From assembly GCF_020422885.1 (NCBI RefSeq), contig NZ_CP084622.1:2003001-2067000 (forward strand): 64,000 nucleotides of DNA, written 5' to 3'. The position numbers and the translations under genes are program-made. Under the pieces are notes generated by a model, which saw nothing but the letters and a program-made list of their open reading frames with translations, was not told the DNA's origin and did not search any database. The stretch is from Mesobacillus sp. S13 (GTDB lineage Bacteria; Bacillota; Bacilli; Bacillales; Cytobacillaceae). Positions 1 through 7,930 of the stretch are shown in pieces; within the stretch, counting starts at the first letter, position 1, and every line of letters starts with the position of its first letter.

Positions 1-41
1 TCTAATACCGTTAACCGATAACATTAGTTTGATCGTTACAT

Positions 42-299
42 TCAAACTTTAGCTTCTCCTTTTATAAAAGTTACAGTTTTGCGGAGATCAACATTTTTTG
101 TTTTCCAGCCAGCCATTAACCAAGATTTTGCTTGAGTATGATTTCCTATGTCGTTAGCCCACCAAGCATTGTGTATATAAGCGGATTTAGGCAAAGGAAA
201 ACCAAGTAATTCCTCAATTTCCTTGAAAGACAATGTTGTTTCCTTCTTTTTTATGGAACAAAGGTAATTATAAATTGGCAGGTATTTTCCGTTATACAT
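42..299 (-). CDS. DUF7662-like small protein
   Basis: 85-residue protein. The pattern LSFKEIEELLGFPLP, then HNAWWAND, then AKSWLMAGWKT and VDL...VTF resembles the small DUF7662-type domain often found with restriction or mobile-element genes; this is recognised from memory, not searched. No membrane segment or signal peptide. The start ATG follows an AAGGAG site that lies in the end of the preceding small gene, with a 5-base gap between them. It is the last visible gene of a leftward set headed by an Xre-type regulator (42-899). Molecular function is unknown. Confidence 0.7.
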   Translation of the reverse strand: MYNGKYLPIYNYLCSIKKKETTLSFKEIEELLGFPLPKSAYIHNAWWANDIGNHTQAKSWLMAGWKTKNVDLRKTVTFIKGEAKV

Positions 300-304
300 A
301 ACAA

Positions 305-469
305 TTACTCCTTTTTGTTCTTTTCATTTTCTTTCAAAAATTCCTGTAATTCTTCATTAAATCTGTCAAGTTCTTCACGAGTTTTGAAATCGTTAAAATC
401 GAAAGTTTTTCCTTTTGTAACAACATTTATAAAATGGTCACTATGTTTTCGTTCTTTTTTATTATCCAC
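305..469 (-). CDS. small charged hypothetical protein (54 aa)
   Basis: Starts at a GTG preceded by AGCAGGAGG with about 10 bases of spacing. The product is highly charged, with a C-terminal half rich in E, K and N (for example LDRFNEELQEFLKEN), likely one amphipathic helix. It lies between two other small genes of the same strand, its stop is 5 bases before the next ATG, and its 3' end carries that gene's ribosome binding site, so the two are translationally linked. I do not recognise the family. Confidence 0.6.
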   Translation of the reverse strand: MDNKKERKHSDHFINVVTKGKTFDFNDFKTREELDRFNEELQEFLKENEKNKKE

Positions 470-493
470 TTTAGTGTATCCCTCCTGCTTAAC

Positions 494-673
494 TTATAAA
501 TATCTAATAATCTGAATATTATCTATCCCAACATTGTTCTCCTTAGATTCATTTAGCTCTATTTTTATTATATGTTCAATATTTTTAGTGTAAAATGTAT
601 CAACCCATATACTTTCAGTTTTTTCTGCTCCATTATTGACCCTATATGTAACTGTATATTTTTTTTGATTCAT
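494..673 (-). CDS. small hypothetical protein (59 aa)
   Basis: ATG start with an AGAGGAGA site about 8 bases upstream. The N-terminal half reads like paired beta strands (KYTVTYRVNNGAEKTESIWV) followed by a helix (NIEHIIKIELNE) and a final strand. Such short beta-beta-alpha proteins are common among phage and conjugative-element accessory genes. It is the second gene of the leftward cluster, directly behind the Xre-type regulator. Function unknown. Confidence 0.6.
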   Translation of the reverse strand: MNQKKYTVTYRVNNGAEKTESIWVDTFYTKNIEHIIKIELNESKENNVGIDNIQIIRYL

Positions 674-686
674 TTAATATTCTCCT

Positions 687-899
687 CTATTCTTTTCTCC
701 AAATGTCTCCTAACTTTAAGTCAGGGTTCCTTTTAGTTAATTCCTCAACAATCGTGTATAAAGTTTCGAAACTAGGTAAAGATTTATTATTTACGATTGA
801 ACTGAAAGAAGATTTATCAATGCCTATCTGCTCAGCAAATTCTCCATGTTTAATTTCCATTTCAGCTAAGATCAGTTTTAATCTGCATTTGTAAGCCAT
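687..899 (-). CDS. Xre/Cro-family transcriptional regulator (70 aa)
   Basis: Short helix-turn-helix protein, essentially one Cro/CI domain: the stretch HGEFAEQIGIDKSSFSSIVN (residues about 18-37) is the helix-turn-helix, followed by LPSFETLYTIVEEL. Proteins of this kind act as repressors or activators of phage and integrative-element operons. It is the first gene of the leftward set and is divergent from the FtsK-like gene at 1172, so it may control the 272-bp region between them; a TATATC/GATATA inverted repeat at 1136-1151 is a candidate operator. Target is inferred only. Confidence 0.85.
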   Translation of the reverse strand: MAYKCRLKLILAEMEIKHGEFAEQIGIDKSSFSSIVNNKSLPSFETLYTIVEELTKRNPDLKLGDIWRKE

Positions 900-1135
900 A
901 TTCCCACCTCAATTACTTATTCTGCAAGGAAGTTTTTAATACCTTTTAAAAAGGATAGGCTATGCAGAAACTTTTTTGCGAGGACAAGATAACTAGACAG
1001 GCATTCGCCCATACACTCTACTATACGCAATAACAAATACTCAAAAACACACTAAACCGAACCAAAGAATTCAACTATTTTTACTAAGAAACATAGATAC
1101 TTCTTATTAACATTCGCATTCGTTTTTCAAGGGAC

Positions 1136-1151
1136 TATATCTATCGATATA
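1136..1151. promoter_or_regulatory. inverted repeat upstream of the conjugation-like operon
   Basis: TATATC, four bases, GATATA form a perfect 6+6 inverted repeat 20 bp before the FtsK-like start codon, in the gap between the divergent Xre-type regulator and the transfer-like genes. The position suits a repressor operator. No experimental or motif-database support; AT-rich palindromes also arise by chance. Confidence 0.3.
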
Positions 1152-1171
1152 TTGAAAAGGAGCGTGGTTGG

Positions 1172-2473
1172 ATGCTATTTGAATTGGTATCAACTGGAAG
1201 TATGCTAGGTGTTTTGGGAGCAAGTTATTATTTTAAAACGAATCAAAAAGATGATACAGACAAAATTTTAAAAATTGCTGATAACTGTGGTTTGTACACA
1301 GATGATGATGAGCTAAGACTTTATCGTAAGAATCGCAGCAAAGATGGAAAGTTCACTGAGTATGTTTTCAAGATTCCTTTAGGCCTAGAATTAGATGACT
1401 TTGTAAGTAAATATGGAAAATTTAAGGACGGTTTAAATAATACAAGTGTCAGAAGTATTGATCTAAAGCAAATAAAAAAACTGAAATTAGATAAGTCATT
1501 ACCCAAACAACTAGAAAGTATCATTTTTAATCGTGTGCAGTTAAATAAGGAAATTGAGTTTGAGTACGATGGAATGTTGAAAATAAGAGTTTATGATGAA
1601 GGATTGACAAAGGATTTGCCATTTAATAATGAGATGCTTTTAAAGGTTAAGAATTGGGAAGTGCCTATTGGTGTCAGTTACAAAGAGTTTATAAAACATG
1701 ATTTTGAGAAGTTGCAAATGCTTGTAGTTGCTGGAACAACGAGATATGGAAAAACTGTGTTTCTAAAGAATTTAATTACTACTCTTATCAACAATCAACC
1801 TGACAATCTTAAATTAACTCTTATTGATCTAAAAGGCGGTCTTGCTTTTAGTCGATATGTTAATTGTAAGCAAGTAAATAAAGTAGCAAAGAACGCTGAG
1901 GAAACAATAGAAGCACTTGAATTTATCCATGATGAAATGCAGCAAAGGCAAGAGCTATTTTTAACAAATGGTTGGGAGGACATTAAAGAAGCTGGATGGA
2001 AAGAAAGACATTTCATTGTAGTGGATGAAGGGGCAGAAATAGCAATGTTTGAAAACAAAGAGGATCGAGAAAGAGCAACTTTCTTACTTGGTGAACTAGC
2101 AAGGATTGGAGCAGGTTTAGGATATAGGTTAGTATTTGCAACTCAATATCCAACTGCAGATGTATTCCCAAGACAAGTAAAAGCGAATACAACAGCATCT
2201 CTTTGTTTCAAATTAAAAAACAGTACTCAAAGCATGGTTGTATTAGATAGAAAAGGTGCTGAGTCATTGCCTGTTGGTTTGGCTGGTAGAGCGATTTACC
2301 AAACGGATAGAGACAGAGTAGTTCAAACACCTTATATTCAGAATGAATTCATTAAGTCGATTATAGAACCTCATATCATAATCAAGGCAAGGAGTGAGGA
2401 TCAAAGTGTACCACACAACCAGAAAAAAGCTTCAGAGACAAGAAAATATATTACTGAGTTTAAAGAAACTTGA
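1172..2473 (+). CDS. FtsK/SpoIIIE-type DNA translocase of a mobile element
   Basis: 433 residues. N-terminal hydrophobic stretch (about 1-22), then a non-conserved region, then a P-loop ATPase: Walker A GTTRYGKT at 188-195 and Walker B FIVVDE at 281-286. The size and single ATPase core match coupling-protein-type FtsK relatives of Gram-positive conjugative elements (the ConQ/TcpA type), which feed DNA to the transfer channel, rather than the roughly 800-residue chromosomal SpoIIIE/FtsK. AAAAGGAG lies 9 bases before the ATG. It starts a rightward gene set with a replication-relaxation protein, a membrane protein and an M23 peptidase. No relaxase or full secretion system is visible, so this may be a mobilisable or decayed element. 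Confidence 0.85.
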   Translation: MLFELVSTGSMLGVLGASYYFKTNQKDDTDKILKIADNCGLYTDDDELRLYRKNRSKDGKFTEYVFKIPLGLELDDFVSKYGKFKDGLNNTSVRSIDLKQIKKLKLDKSLPKQLESIIFNRVQLNKEIEFEYDGMLKIRVYDEGLTKDLPFNNEMLLKVKNWEVPIGVSYKEFIKHDFEKLQMLVVAGTTRYGKTVFLKNLITTLINNQPDNLKLTLIDLKGGLAFSRYVNCKQVNKVAKNAEETIEALEFIHDEMQQRQELFLTNGWEDIKEAGWKERHFIVVDEGAEIAMFENKEDRERATFLLGELARIGAGLGYRLVFATQYPTADVFPRQVKANTTASLCFKLKNSTQSMVVLDRKGAESLPVGLAGRAIYQTDRDRVVQTPYIQNEFIKSIIEPHIIIKARSEDQSVPHNQKKASETRKYITEFKET

Positions 2474-3020
2474 TTATTTAACTAGATTACAATTACAAAT
2501 TATTCATGATTTAAAAAGTGACAGGAATGCCCAAAGAGTATTAAAGGCAATGGAAGAATATTTACATGTAATCAAGGAAGGGGAGAACATTTACTATCTG
2601 AATGCTAAAGGTCGCGAAATGGTTAATTGTGAAAAGGTTAGAAAGAAATTAACTACTTATCAGCATTACATTATGAGGAATTACCTGTATATTGCACTTG
2701 GTTGTCCTGTTGAATGGAAAAATGAAGTTTCAATAATTAACGGCTATAAGAATGACAAGGTTAGTTGTCGGACAGATGCTTTAATTCAGAAAGGTGACTT
2801 TTATACAATCATTGAAGTTGACCATGAGCAGAAGATGATTGAGAACATAAAGAAAATCGATAAGTACAGAATCCTTCGGCAACGTGGAGCATTCGGTTTA
2901 TTAGCACCTAGATTTGTATGGATGACCACAACAGATTATCGAAAAAATGAATTGTTAAAAGCCAGTGAAGGATTGAATGTTGAAGTTTACACCATAGAGG
3001 ATTTCAAAGGGAGGAAATAG
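2406..3020 (+). CDS. replication-relaxation family protein
   Basis: About 204 residues from a GTG at 2406 chosen because GGAGTGAGG ends 6 bases before it; a longer reading from GTG 2394 has no room for a ribosome binding site. It overlaps the FtsK-like gene by 68 bases, suggesting coupled translation. N-terminal winged-helix-like part (LTRLQLQIIHDL... LNAKGREMV) and a C-terminal nuclease-like half (CRTDALIQKGDFYTIIEVDHEQ) resemble the Replic_Relax family found in plasmids and integrative elements, thought to act in replication initiation or DNA relaxation. Substrate and activity here are inferred. Confidence 0.75.
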   Translation: MYHTTRKKLQRQENILLSLKKLDYLTRLQLQIIHDLKSDRNAQRVLKAMEEYLHVIKEGENIYYLNAKGREMVNCEKVRKKLTTYQHYIMRNYLYIALGCPVEWKNEVSIINGYKNDKVSCRTDALIQKGDFYTIIEVDHEQKMIENIKKIDKYRILRQRGAFGLLAPRFVWMTTTDYRKNELLKASEGLNVEVYTIEDFKGRK

Positions 3021-3021
3021 C

Positions 3022-3462
3022 ATGTTCAAACGTAAGCAGGAAGTTTATTCAATTAAGGAATTTATGAATAGAGGGAAGGTTGAACTTAAGCAATTTGAAT
3101 TCAAAGAAGAAGTAAGAGAGTCATTAGGAGTCCTGGGTGCAGTTAGTTTATTACCTTTAGCCTCTAAACCATTTTTAGCAGCTACCCCAGCATTAGCAGC
3201 AGAAAACGCAGTTCCAGTTATTGCTCCTACTTCTGAAATGTATGAGAAAATGCTTCACGCATTCGATCCCCTAATTATGCTCACACAGGCTTTAGCTTAC
3301 CCTATTGCAATGGTTGTAGTTTTAGGTGGGGCAATCATGGTCATGATCAATCAAAAAGAAAAAGGATTCTCTATGATGCAAACTGCAGGATTAGGATATG
3401 TATTGGTTCAAATGACTCCATTGGTATTGAATATCTTAGTCGATGCTATGAAAGTAGTGTAA
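3022..3462 (+). CDS. element-encoded membrane protein (146 aa)
   Basis: Starts 2 bases after the previous stop with GGGAGG upstream. Residues about 35-55 are hydrophobic with an AAxPALAA run that could be a cleavage site, and two further hydrophobic segments lie near 88-112 (LAYPIAMVVVLGGAIMVMI) and 120-140. Size, late signal-like segment and two membrane helices are reminiscent of pilin-like or channel subunits of type IV secretion systems (VirB2/TrbC-like), but no clear motif proves this. It sits between the replication-relaxation protein and an M23 peptidase, consistent with a transfer apparatus component. Confidence 0.7.
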   Translation: MFKRKQEVYSIKEFMNRGKVELKQFEFKEEVRESLGVLGAVSLLPLASKPFLAATPALAAENAVPVIAPTSEMYEKMLHAFDPLIMLTQALAYPIAMVVVLGGAIMVMINQKEKGFSMMQTAGLGYVLVQMTPLVLNILVDAMKVV

Positions 3463-3466
3463 ACCT

Positions 3467-4096
3467 ATGATTGTAAGAATAACAAGTAAATTTGGTGAGG
3501 TAAGTTCAATTCATAAGACTCCTCATACTGGAATTGATATTGTTTTAAGTGAAGGTACACCTTTAAGAAGTGTTTATGATGGTGTCATTGAAAAAGTTTA
3601 TGATGGCAGTACCAATATAGGTAAAGGAATCAAGATACGCTTTGAGGATGGTACAGAAGGAATATACGGTCATTTAAGCGAGGTAAAAGTAAAAGTAGGG
3701 GAAATGGTTCGAGACGGTCAGATTGTCGGTTTAAGCGGTAATACAGGTCGCTCAACAGGTGAACATTTACACTTTGCTTTGCAAAGGCATGGGGAGTTTG
3801 TTGATCCATCTTCAATAGTAGATAAGACGGTTAATTATTCATGGATAAATCACTTTTTTCAAAATGGAAAGGTTGGTCAAATTGACTTCTTTAGCATCCC
3901 AGAATGGATTAAAGGAAAATTTACGGAAGCTACCATTGGTAATACTGTTGACTTCATTTCGGATATGGCTTTGGCATTACCTATCATCACCGTTGTTAGC
4001 CTTAGTGTGTATGCTTTGCTTAACATGGTTAGTTCAAGGGTTGCTAAGCTTGGTGCGTTAGGGACAGTGGTATACAGCTTAATAATCATACATTAG
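3467..4096 (+). CDS. M23 family metallopeptidase with C-terminal membrane segment
   Basis: LytM/M23 zinc peptidase domain at the very N-terminus: HTGID gives His20 and Asp24, YGHL gives His69, and EHLHFAL gives His100/His102. Such enzymes cut peptidoglycan cross-bridges, and conjugative elements use them to open the wall for DNA transfer. There is no N-terminal signal peptide. Instead a C-terminal hydrophobic segment (about 168-205, PIITVVSLSVYALLNMV) could place the domain at the membrane. Starts 4 bases after the preceding stop; its own site is weak, so it may be coupled. Role in transfer is inferred from context. Confidence 0.85.
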   Translation: MIVRITSKFGEVSSIHKTPHTGIDIVLSEGTPLRSVYDGVIEKVYDGSTNIGKGIKIRFEDGTEGIYGHLSEVKVKVGEMVRDGQIVGLSGNTGRSTGEHLHFALQRHGEFVDPSSIVDKTVNYSWINHFFQNGKVGQIDFFSIPEWIKGKFTEATIGNTVDFISDMALALPIITVVSLSVYALLNMVSSRVAKLGALGTVVYSLIIIH

Positions 4097-4110
4097 GAGT
4101 GTTTAATATC

Positions 4111-4278
4111 ATGGATATGCAGAATATAAATGTTTGGTCAGTCCCAGTTTTATTAACCTTTTGGAATGAATTAATGTGGAAATATGAGAAAAATGAGTCT
4201 GATGATCTGGTAACTGCTTTGAAGATAGTTGAGGAAGAAATAAAGAAAAGGGAGTGGAAATACTTTAAATGTTCTTGA
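4111..4278 (+). CDS. small hypothetical protein (55 aa)
   Basis: ATG preceded by TTAGGAGTG about 9 bases upstream, 14 bases after the M23 gene. Reads MDMQNINVWSVPVLLTFWNE..., then an acidic and basic helix ending in KKREWKYFKCS. No domain recognised. Its position at the end of the transfer-like operon suggests an accessory role. Predicted only from the reading frame, ribosome binding site and spacing. Confidence 0.55.
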   Translation: MDMQNINVWSVPVLLTFWNELMWKYEKNESDDLVTALKIVEEEIKKREWKYFKCS

Positions 4279-4351
4279 AAAATTCACAATTATATTAATA
4301 TTATAACCCTCTATAGATGTATGCTTTACTCATACTATAGGGGGTGTTTTA

Positions 4352-4615
4352 ATGTATATTTTGCAATTAGTCAATGCTTATACTCAAGAGTTAATAAGAC
4401 AAACAGAATACGACAACCCAGATGCAATATTAAGTATTTTAGAAAGTGAAACTCATCCTAAAAGAAAAGGAATAGAGACTTTTATTTTTGATGATCAAAA
4501 GAGGACTTTAACTGCAACCTTTGTAACACATTCAGTAATTAATGGTGATGAAGATATAATTTATAGGCTCTTGTATAAAGTGAAGATGGCTGAGGTTCAG
4601 GCAGTAATAAGGTAA
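4352..4615 (+). CDS. hypothetical protein (87 aa)
   Basis: ATG follows AGGGGGTG by about 5 bases. Predicted small alpha/beta protein with no membrane segment (MYILQLVNAYTQELIRQT at the start). I do not recognise it. It is separated from the preceding small gene by 73 bp and precedes the Ltp-like gene, so it belongs to the accessory part of the mobile element. Confidence 0.6.
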   Translation: MYILQLVNAYTQELIRQTEYDNPDAILSILESETHPKRKGIETFIFDDQKRTLTATFVTHSVINGDEDIIYRLLYKVKMAEVQAVIR

Positions 4616-4740
4616 GTGTTTAAGAAGTGTCTTAGTAGCAAACTAATTCTATTAAAATTTTTTAAACTGTACATTTCCTAGTTGATTTTTATGGTAAAAT
4701 TTAACTAACAAGTATAGACAAAAAATGGGAGGTACGGAAA

Positions 4741-5439
4741 ATGGAAAAAAAACAAAAGCAGAAAAAACCGTTCTATAAAAAATGGTGGGTTTGGGTAATT
4801 GCGATTATCATTATTGGGGCTGCTACAGCTGGCGGTGAAGAGGATCAAGCGGATACAACCAAAGGGGAAACTAAGTCAGTTGCCACAGAACCTGCAAAGG
4901 AAGAAAAGCAAACAGTAGATTCTAATACAGATGATACTAAAACAGAAGAGATTGAAAAGGAAGAGGAAAAACCTGAGGATAATGTTCCTGCAGAACATAA
5001 ATCTGCTTTGAAAAAAGCTAAAGACTACGCAAAAACAATGCATATGTCTAAAATTGCTATTTCTGAACAATTAACTTCAGAGTTTGGTGAAAAGTTTTCC
5101 GAAGAAGCTGCTGCATATGCAATGGAAAATCTTGAGTATGATTGGAAGGAAAATGCTTTGAAAAAGGCTGAATCCTATTCAGATACTATGTTCATGTCAA
5201 AGCAAGGGATATATGACCAGTTGACTTCTGAAGCTGGTGAAAAATTTACTGCTGAAGAAGCACAGTACGCAGTTGATAATCTGAAAGCTGATTACAAGAA
5301 AAATGCTTTAGAAAAAGCAAAAAGCTATCAGGAAACAATGAGTATGTCGCCAGAAGCTATCAGAGACCAATTGGCCTCTGAGTACGGTGAAAAGTTCACA
5401 CAAGAAGAAGCAGATTATGCAATTGCGAATTTAAATTAA
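4741..5439 (+). CDS. Ltp-family superinfection-exclusion-like membrane protein
   Basis: 232 residues. A membrane anchor (WWVWVIAIIIIGAA, about 15-28) follows a basic N-terminus, then a charged linker, then three tandem repeats of roughly 48 residues starting near 88, 137 and 186, each of the form ALxKAKxY..TM.MS...I..QL.SE.GEKF..E.A.YA..NL. This matches the Ltp repeat domain, known from temperate phage TP-J34, where the lipoprotein blocks DNA injection by other phages. Unlike the founding member there is no lipobox cysteine, so anchoring is by the helix. GGGAGG precedes the ATG. Phage exclusion is inferred from the family and the neighbouring restriction gene. Confidence 0.85.
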   Translation: MEKKQKQKKPFYKKWWVWVIAIIIIGAATAGGEEDQADTTKGETKSVATEPAKEEKQTVDSNTDDTKTEEIEKEEEKPEDNVPAEHKSALKKAKDYAKTMHMSKIAISEQLTSEFGEKFSEEAAAYAMENLEYDWKENALKKAESYSDTMFMSKQGIYDQLTSEAGEKFTAEEAQYAVDNLKADYKKNALEKAKSYQETMSMSPEAIRDQLASEYGEKFTQEEADYAIANLN

Positions 5440-5558
5440 GGATAAGTTGAGTAAGGAGTGTCTATATGGCACTCTTTTTTCTTATCGTTCTAATTTCCGA
5501 CAGTATTCCCCTTTAAGATAGTGGTAAAATTTAACTATAAAATTGGGAGGTGTTTGTA

Positions 5559-6920
5559 TTGAGCACAGCTGTTGGTAGGATTAAGTTATGGGATGAAGAC
5601 ATTGAAGGGTACAAAGATGGGGAACTTATTCTAAATGAGTATACTGCCAAAGTAACACATCTAGATGGATCTGGAACAATAATCGAACTTGCAGAGAAAA
5701 TCGAATATATTGTGGAAATAGATAGTGAATACAATGACATTGTCTATGTAAAGAGAAACTCTGGACATACTTTAATCATTTTTAATTTAAGTGGTGTTGG
5801 CAGGAGAAAAGAACGTTTACAATTAATTAAAGAACATTATAAAAATCTTAATTTATTACTTGGGCAGCGACAAAGAGAGTTTTCAGATAATGTTGAAACT
5901 ATATATAACAATACTATAAATTCTAACGAGATTTTACAGATAGTTTATAACTATATAGAGAGAACGAGTAAGTCAGTTTTTACTGAACCACTTTTTTTTA
6001 TTTGCTTTGAAAGATTACTGTATTTCAAAAATTCACTTGGGAAGTACACTTTAACTACCACTTCGGAACATGAACCGCTTCTAACCTTTAATTCAGTAGT
6101 GGAAAGATTTGAGGATGAGGTAGAATTTTCTGCCCTGATGAATTATTACGACGAATATTTTATAAAATTGGTGAAAATTCTAAATAAAAGAATCTCATTT
6201 GATTTAGAAAATGAAGGGATATTTGTTACTTGGAAATTACTGAGAGATGAAATCTGTCATTATTATTACAACAAGTTTAATCAAAGTTACGGGGGATATA
6301 TCCCAAATATAGATAAACTATCTTTAGATGAATGTGTACAATCCTATACTGATATAGATTTACTTGACTTTAATTCAGGGGAAAATGCAAGTATGTACAT
6401 TTATTATCTTATGTATGTAAATAAATTTGAAGATAATAATAATTACATCATTAATAATGATACTTTTCTAAGAAAATTGGTAGAAGTGATAGAACGTAAG
6501 GAACTTGATAGTTTTGAATCTTCTTTGACAGAATCTTCACGGTCTACAAGTTTTACAATAGATAATATAGATTTAATGAATGGATTAGAATTTGAGAGTT
6601 TTATTTCTGATCTTTTTACTAAGATGGGTTATTCAACCAAAGTGACAAAAGGTTCTGGTGATCAAGGGATAGATGTTATCGTTGAGAAACATGGAAACAA
6701 AATAGGTGTGCAAACTAAATGCTACGCTAATAGTGTAAATAACAAGGCAATTCAAGAAGTTGTGGCAGGACTTAAGTATTATAATCTAACTAAAGGTATT
6801 GTAGTTACAAATAATTTTTTTACTGAATCAGCTAAGGAACTAGCTATTTCAAATGATGTAATTCTTTGGGACAGAAGTATATTAAAAGAAAAAATATCAG
6901 AAGTGTTTATAAATTACTAA
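5559..6920 (+). CDS. Mrr-type restriction endonuclease
   Basis: About 453 residues from TTG 5559, selected because GGGAGGTG lies 6 bases before it; an upstream GTG overlaps that site. The C-terminal ~115 residues are a restriction-endonuclease fold: LEFESFISDLFTKMGY, then GSGDQGIDVIV and GVQTKCY, giving the Asp...Gln-x-Lys nuclease motif (about residues 368-387). This is the Mrr family, which typically cuts methylated or foreign DNA. The N-terminal ~90 residues look beta-rich (TAKVTHLDGSGTIIEL), possibly a PH/GRAM-like module, followed by a helical middle. It follows the Ltp-like gene and shares a 15-bp promoter-region sequence with it. A defence role is likely but inferred. Confidence 0.85.
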   Translation: MSTAVGRIKLWDEDIEGYKDGELILNEYTAKVTHLDGSGTIIELAEKIEYIVEIDSEYNDIVYVKRNSGHTLIIFNLSGVGRRKERLQLIKEHYKNLNLLLGQRQREFSDNVETIYNNTINSNEILQIVYNYIERTSKSVFTEPLFFICFERLLYFKNSLGKYTLTTTSEHEPLLTFNSVVERFEDEVEFSALMNYYDEYFIKLVKILNKRISFDLENEGIFVTWKLLRDEICHYYYNKFNQSYGGYIPNIDKLSLDECVQSYTDIDLLDFNSGENASMYIYYLMYVNKFEDNNNYIINNDTFLRKLVEVIERKELDSFESSLTESSRSTSFTIDNIDLMNGLEFESFISDLFTKMGYSTKVTKGSGDQGIDVIVEKHGNKIGVQTKCYANSVNNKAIQEVVAGLKYYNLTKGIVVTNNFFTESAKELAISNDVILWDRSILKEKISEVFINY

Positions 6921-6930
6921 ATTAAAATTC

Positions 6931-6959
6931 ACACTCTCAATTTTTGGGGGTGTTTTTTT
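6931..6959 (+). terminator. terminator after the Mrr-type gene
   Basis: ACACTCTC, a 7-base loop, GGGGGTGT (8 bp including G-T pairs), then seven T residues, 10 bases after the stop codon. Confidence 0.7.
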
Positions 6960-7050
6960 GAATAATATTAAGTTATTTATATTTAACAGACTATTTTGAC
7001 AACAAAAACATTTAGTAATACAATTGCTGAGTTGCCAAAGGAGGTTAAAT

Positions 7051-7239
7051 ATGAAGGAAACTAAGATAAAAGATGTTACTTATGTAGAGACGATAGAAAC
7101 AGTAGATTTTATTGTTGAGGTTTTTGTCAGCAACATTCCGAGATCAGAACACGAAATCAATCGTTCAATGGAGAGATTGGCTGAATCCAGATACCGATTA
7201 CAGGAGAAAAATGATGTTAGATTTAGAAATAAAAATTGA
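7051..7239 (+). CDS. small hypothetical protein (62 aa)
   Basis: ATG at 7051 has AAAGGAGG with 6 bases of spacing; upstream in-frame starts lack a site. The protein begins MKETKIKDVTYVETIETVDF and ends in a basic helix (SMERLAESRYRLQEK). It overlaps the next gene (7214) by 26 bases in another frame. Family not recognised; short proteins like this precede DUF771 genes in phages and islands. Confidence 0.6.
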   Translation: MKETKIKDVTYVETIETVDFIVEVFVSNIPRSEHEINRSMERLAESRYRLQEKNDVRFRNKN

Positions 7240-7483
7240 TGAAGAAGAAGTAAGAAAACTTTACCTAGAGGAGATGGAAAAACATTTTAAAAAGATTAAT
7301 GCTGAATTAACTTTCTGGGATTCCATGGAACTAAAGAGAAGAACATGTATGAGCTGGAATACAATTTCATCAACATTCTTTTATGATCCTAGATTTCCTA
7401 AGTATAAAGTGGGCGGGAAATGGTACTTTCCAGCAAAGGAAACTCAAAAATTTTTATTAACTTGGTTGGTTGAGCAAAAATGA
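7214..7483 (+). CDS. DUF771 family phage-type protein
   Basis: About 89 residues from ATG 7214 (ATG 7211 is also possible; AGGAG lies 7 and 4 bases upstream respectively). The core ELTFWDSMELKRRTCMSW, FFYDPRFPKYKVGGKWYFP and KFLLTWL is characteristic of the DUF771 family of phage and pathogenicity-island proteins, which resemble excisionase or winged-helix DNA-binding proteins (a helix that reads a target followed by the KVGGKWYFP wing). A regulatory or excisionase-like role is possible. Overlap with both neighbours suggests a single transcript. Confidence 0.75.
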   Translation: MLDLEIKIDEEEVRKLYLEEMEKHFKKINAELTFWDSMELKRRTCMSWNTISSTFFYDPRFPKYKVGGKWYFPAKETQKFLLTWLVEQK

Positions 7484-7647
7484 GAAAAATTGATTCAAAA
7501 GGTAGAGAAGTTATTAGAAAATTAGAAAGAAAAAATTACTCCATTAAGTTTGTTGAGCAGGATAACTTGGAGAAGAATCTTGATAGGTTATATGATGTAA
7601 TTGCAGAGTTATTATATGAGGATGCTATGAGGACAATAGATAAATAA
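7480..7647 (+). CDS. small hypothetical protein (55 aa)
   Basis: ATGA overlap with the DUF771 gene indicates translational coupling. Product is basic at the N-terminus (MRKIDSKGREVIRKLERKNY) and acidic and helical at the C-terminus (LDRLYDVIAELLYEDAM). No domain recognised. Followed within 5 bp by a strong terminator that closes this transcript. Confidence 0.6.
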   Translation: MRKIDSKGREVIRKLERKNYSIKFVEQDNLEKNLDRLYDVIAELLYEDAMRTIDK

Positions 7648-7651
7648 AATT

Positions 7652-7682
7652 AACTACCAGTCTTATGATTGGTGGTTTTTTT
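7652..7682 (+). terminator. terminator of the mobile-element cargo operon
   Basis: AACTACCAGTC, loop TTAT, GATTGGTGGTT: 11 pairs including two G-T, followed by a T run. It closes the 7051-7647 transcript. Confidence 0.8.
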
Positions 7683-7900
7683 GTATTACTTAAGTGAAAG
7701 ATTAACCTTGTTTTTCTGTAAATGGTAGACATGTTGCTAGAATAGTGGTATATTTTCCTCAACAGAAAAAGTGGTTAATTTGATAGTGAAAACCTTGATA
7801 TATCAACGTTTTGATGCAAATGGGAATGAAACCATCCCAGAAGAAAATCAATCAGATGATGTCAGCAATGAACAAGCAGACAGGAAAATAAAAACGGACA

Positions 7901-7930
7901 AGCACTCATTTTATGTGAGTGCTTTTCTTA
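7901..7930 (+). terminator. hairpin terminator at the edge of the mobile segment
   Basis: AGCACTCA, 7-base loop, TGAGTGCT followed by TTTCTTATTT. The preceding 200 bp (7683-7900) has no gene I can support; one frame stays open through this hairpin, which argues against it being coding. The hairpin may be the old 3' end of a gene lost when the element inserted. Confidence 0.7.

Noticed and set aside
960..1100. Candidate oriT in the gap before the FtsK-like gene
   Set aside because: The location is suitable but I see no convincing nick-site motif or long inverted repeat. Cannot be supported by eye.
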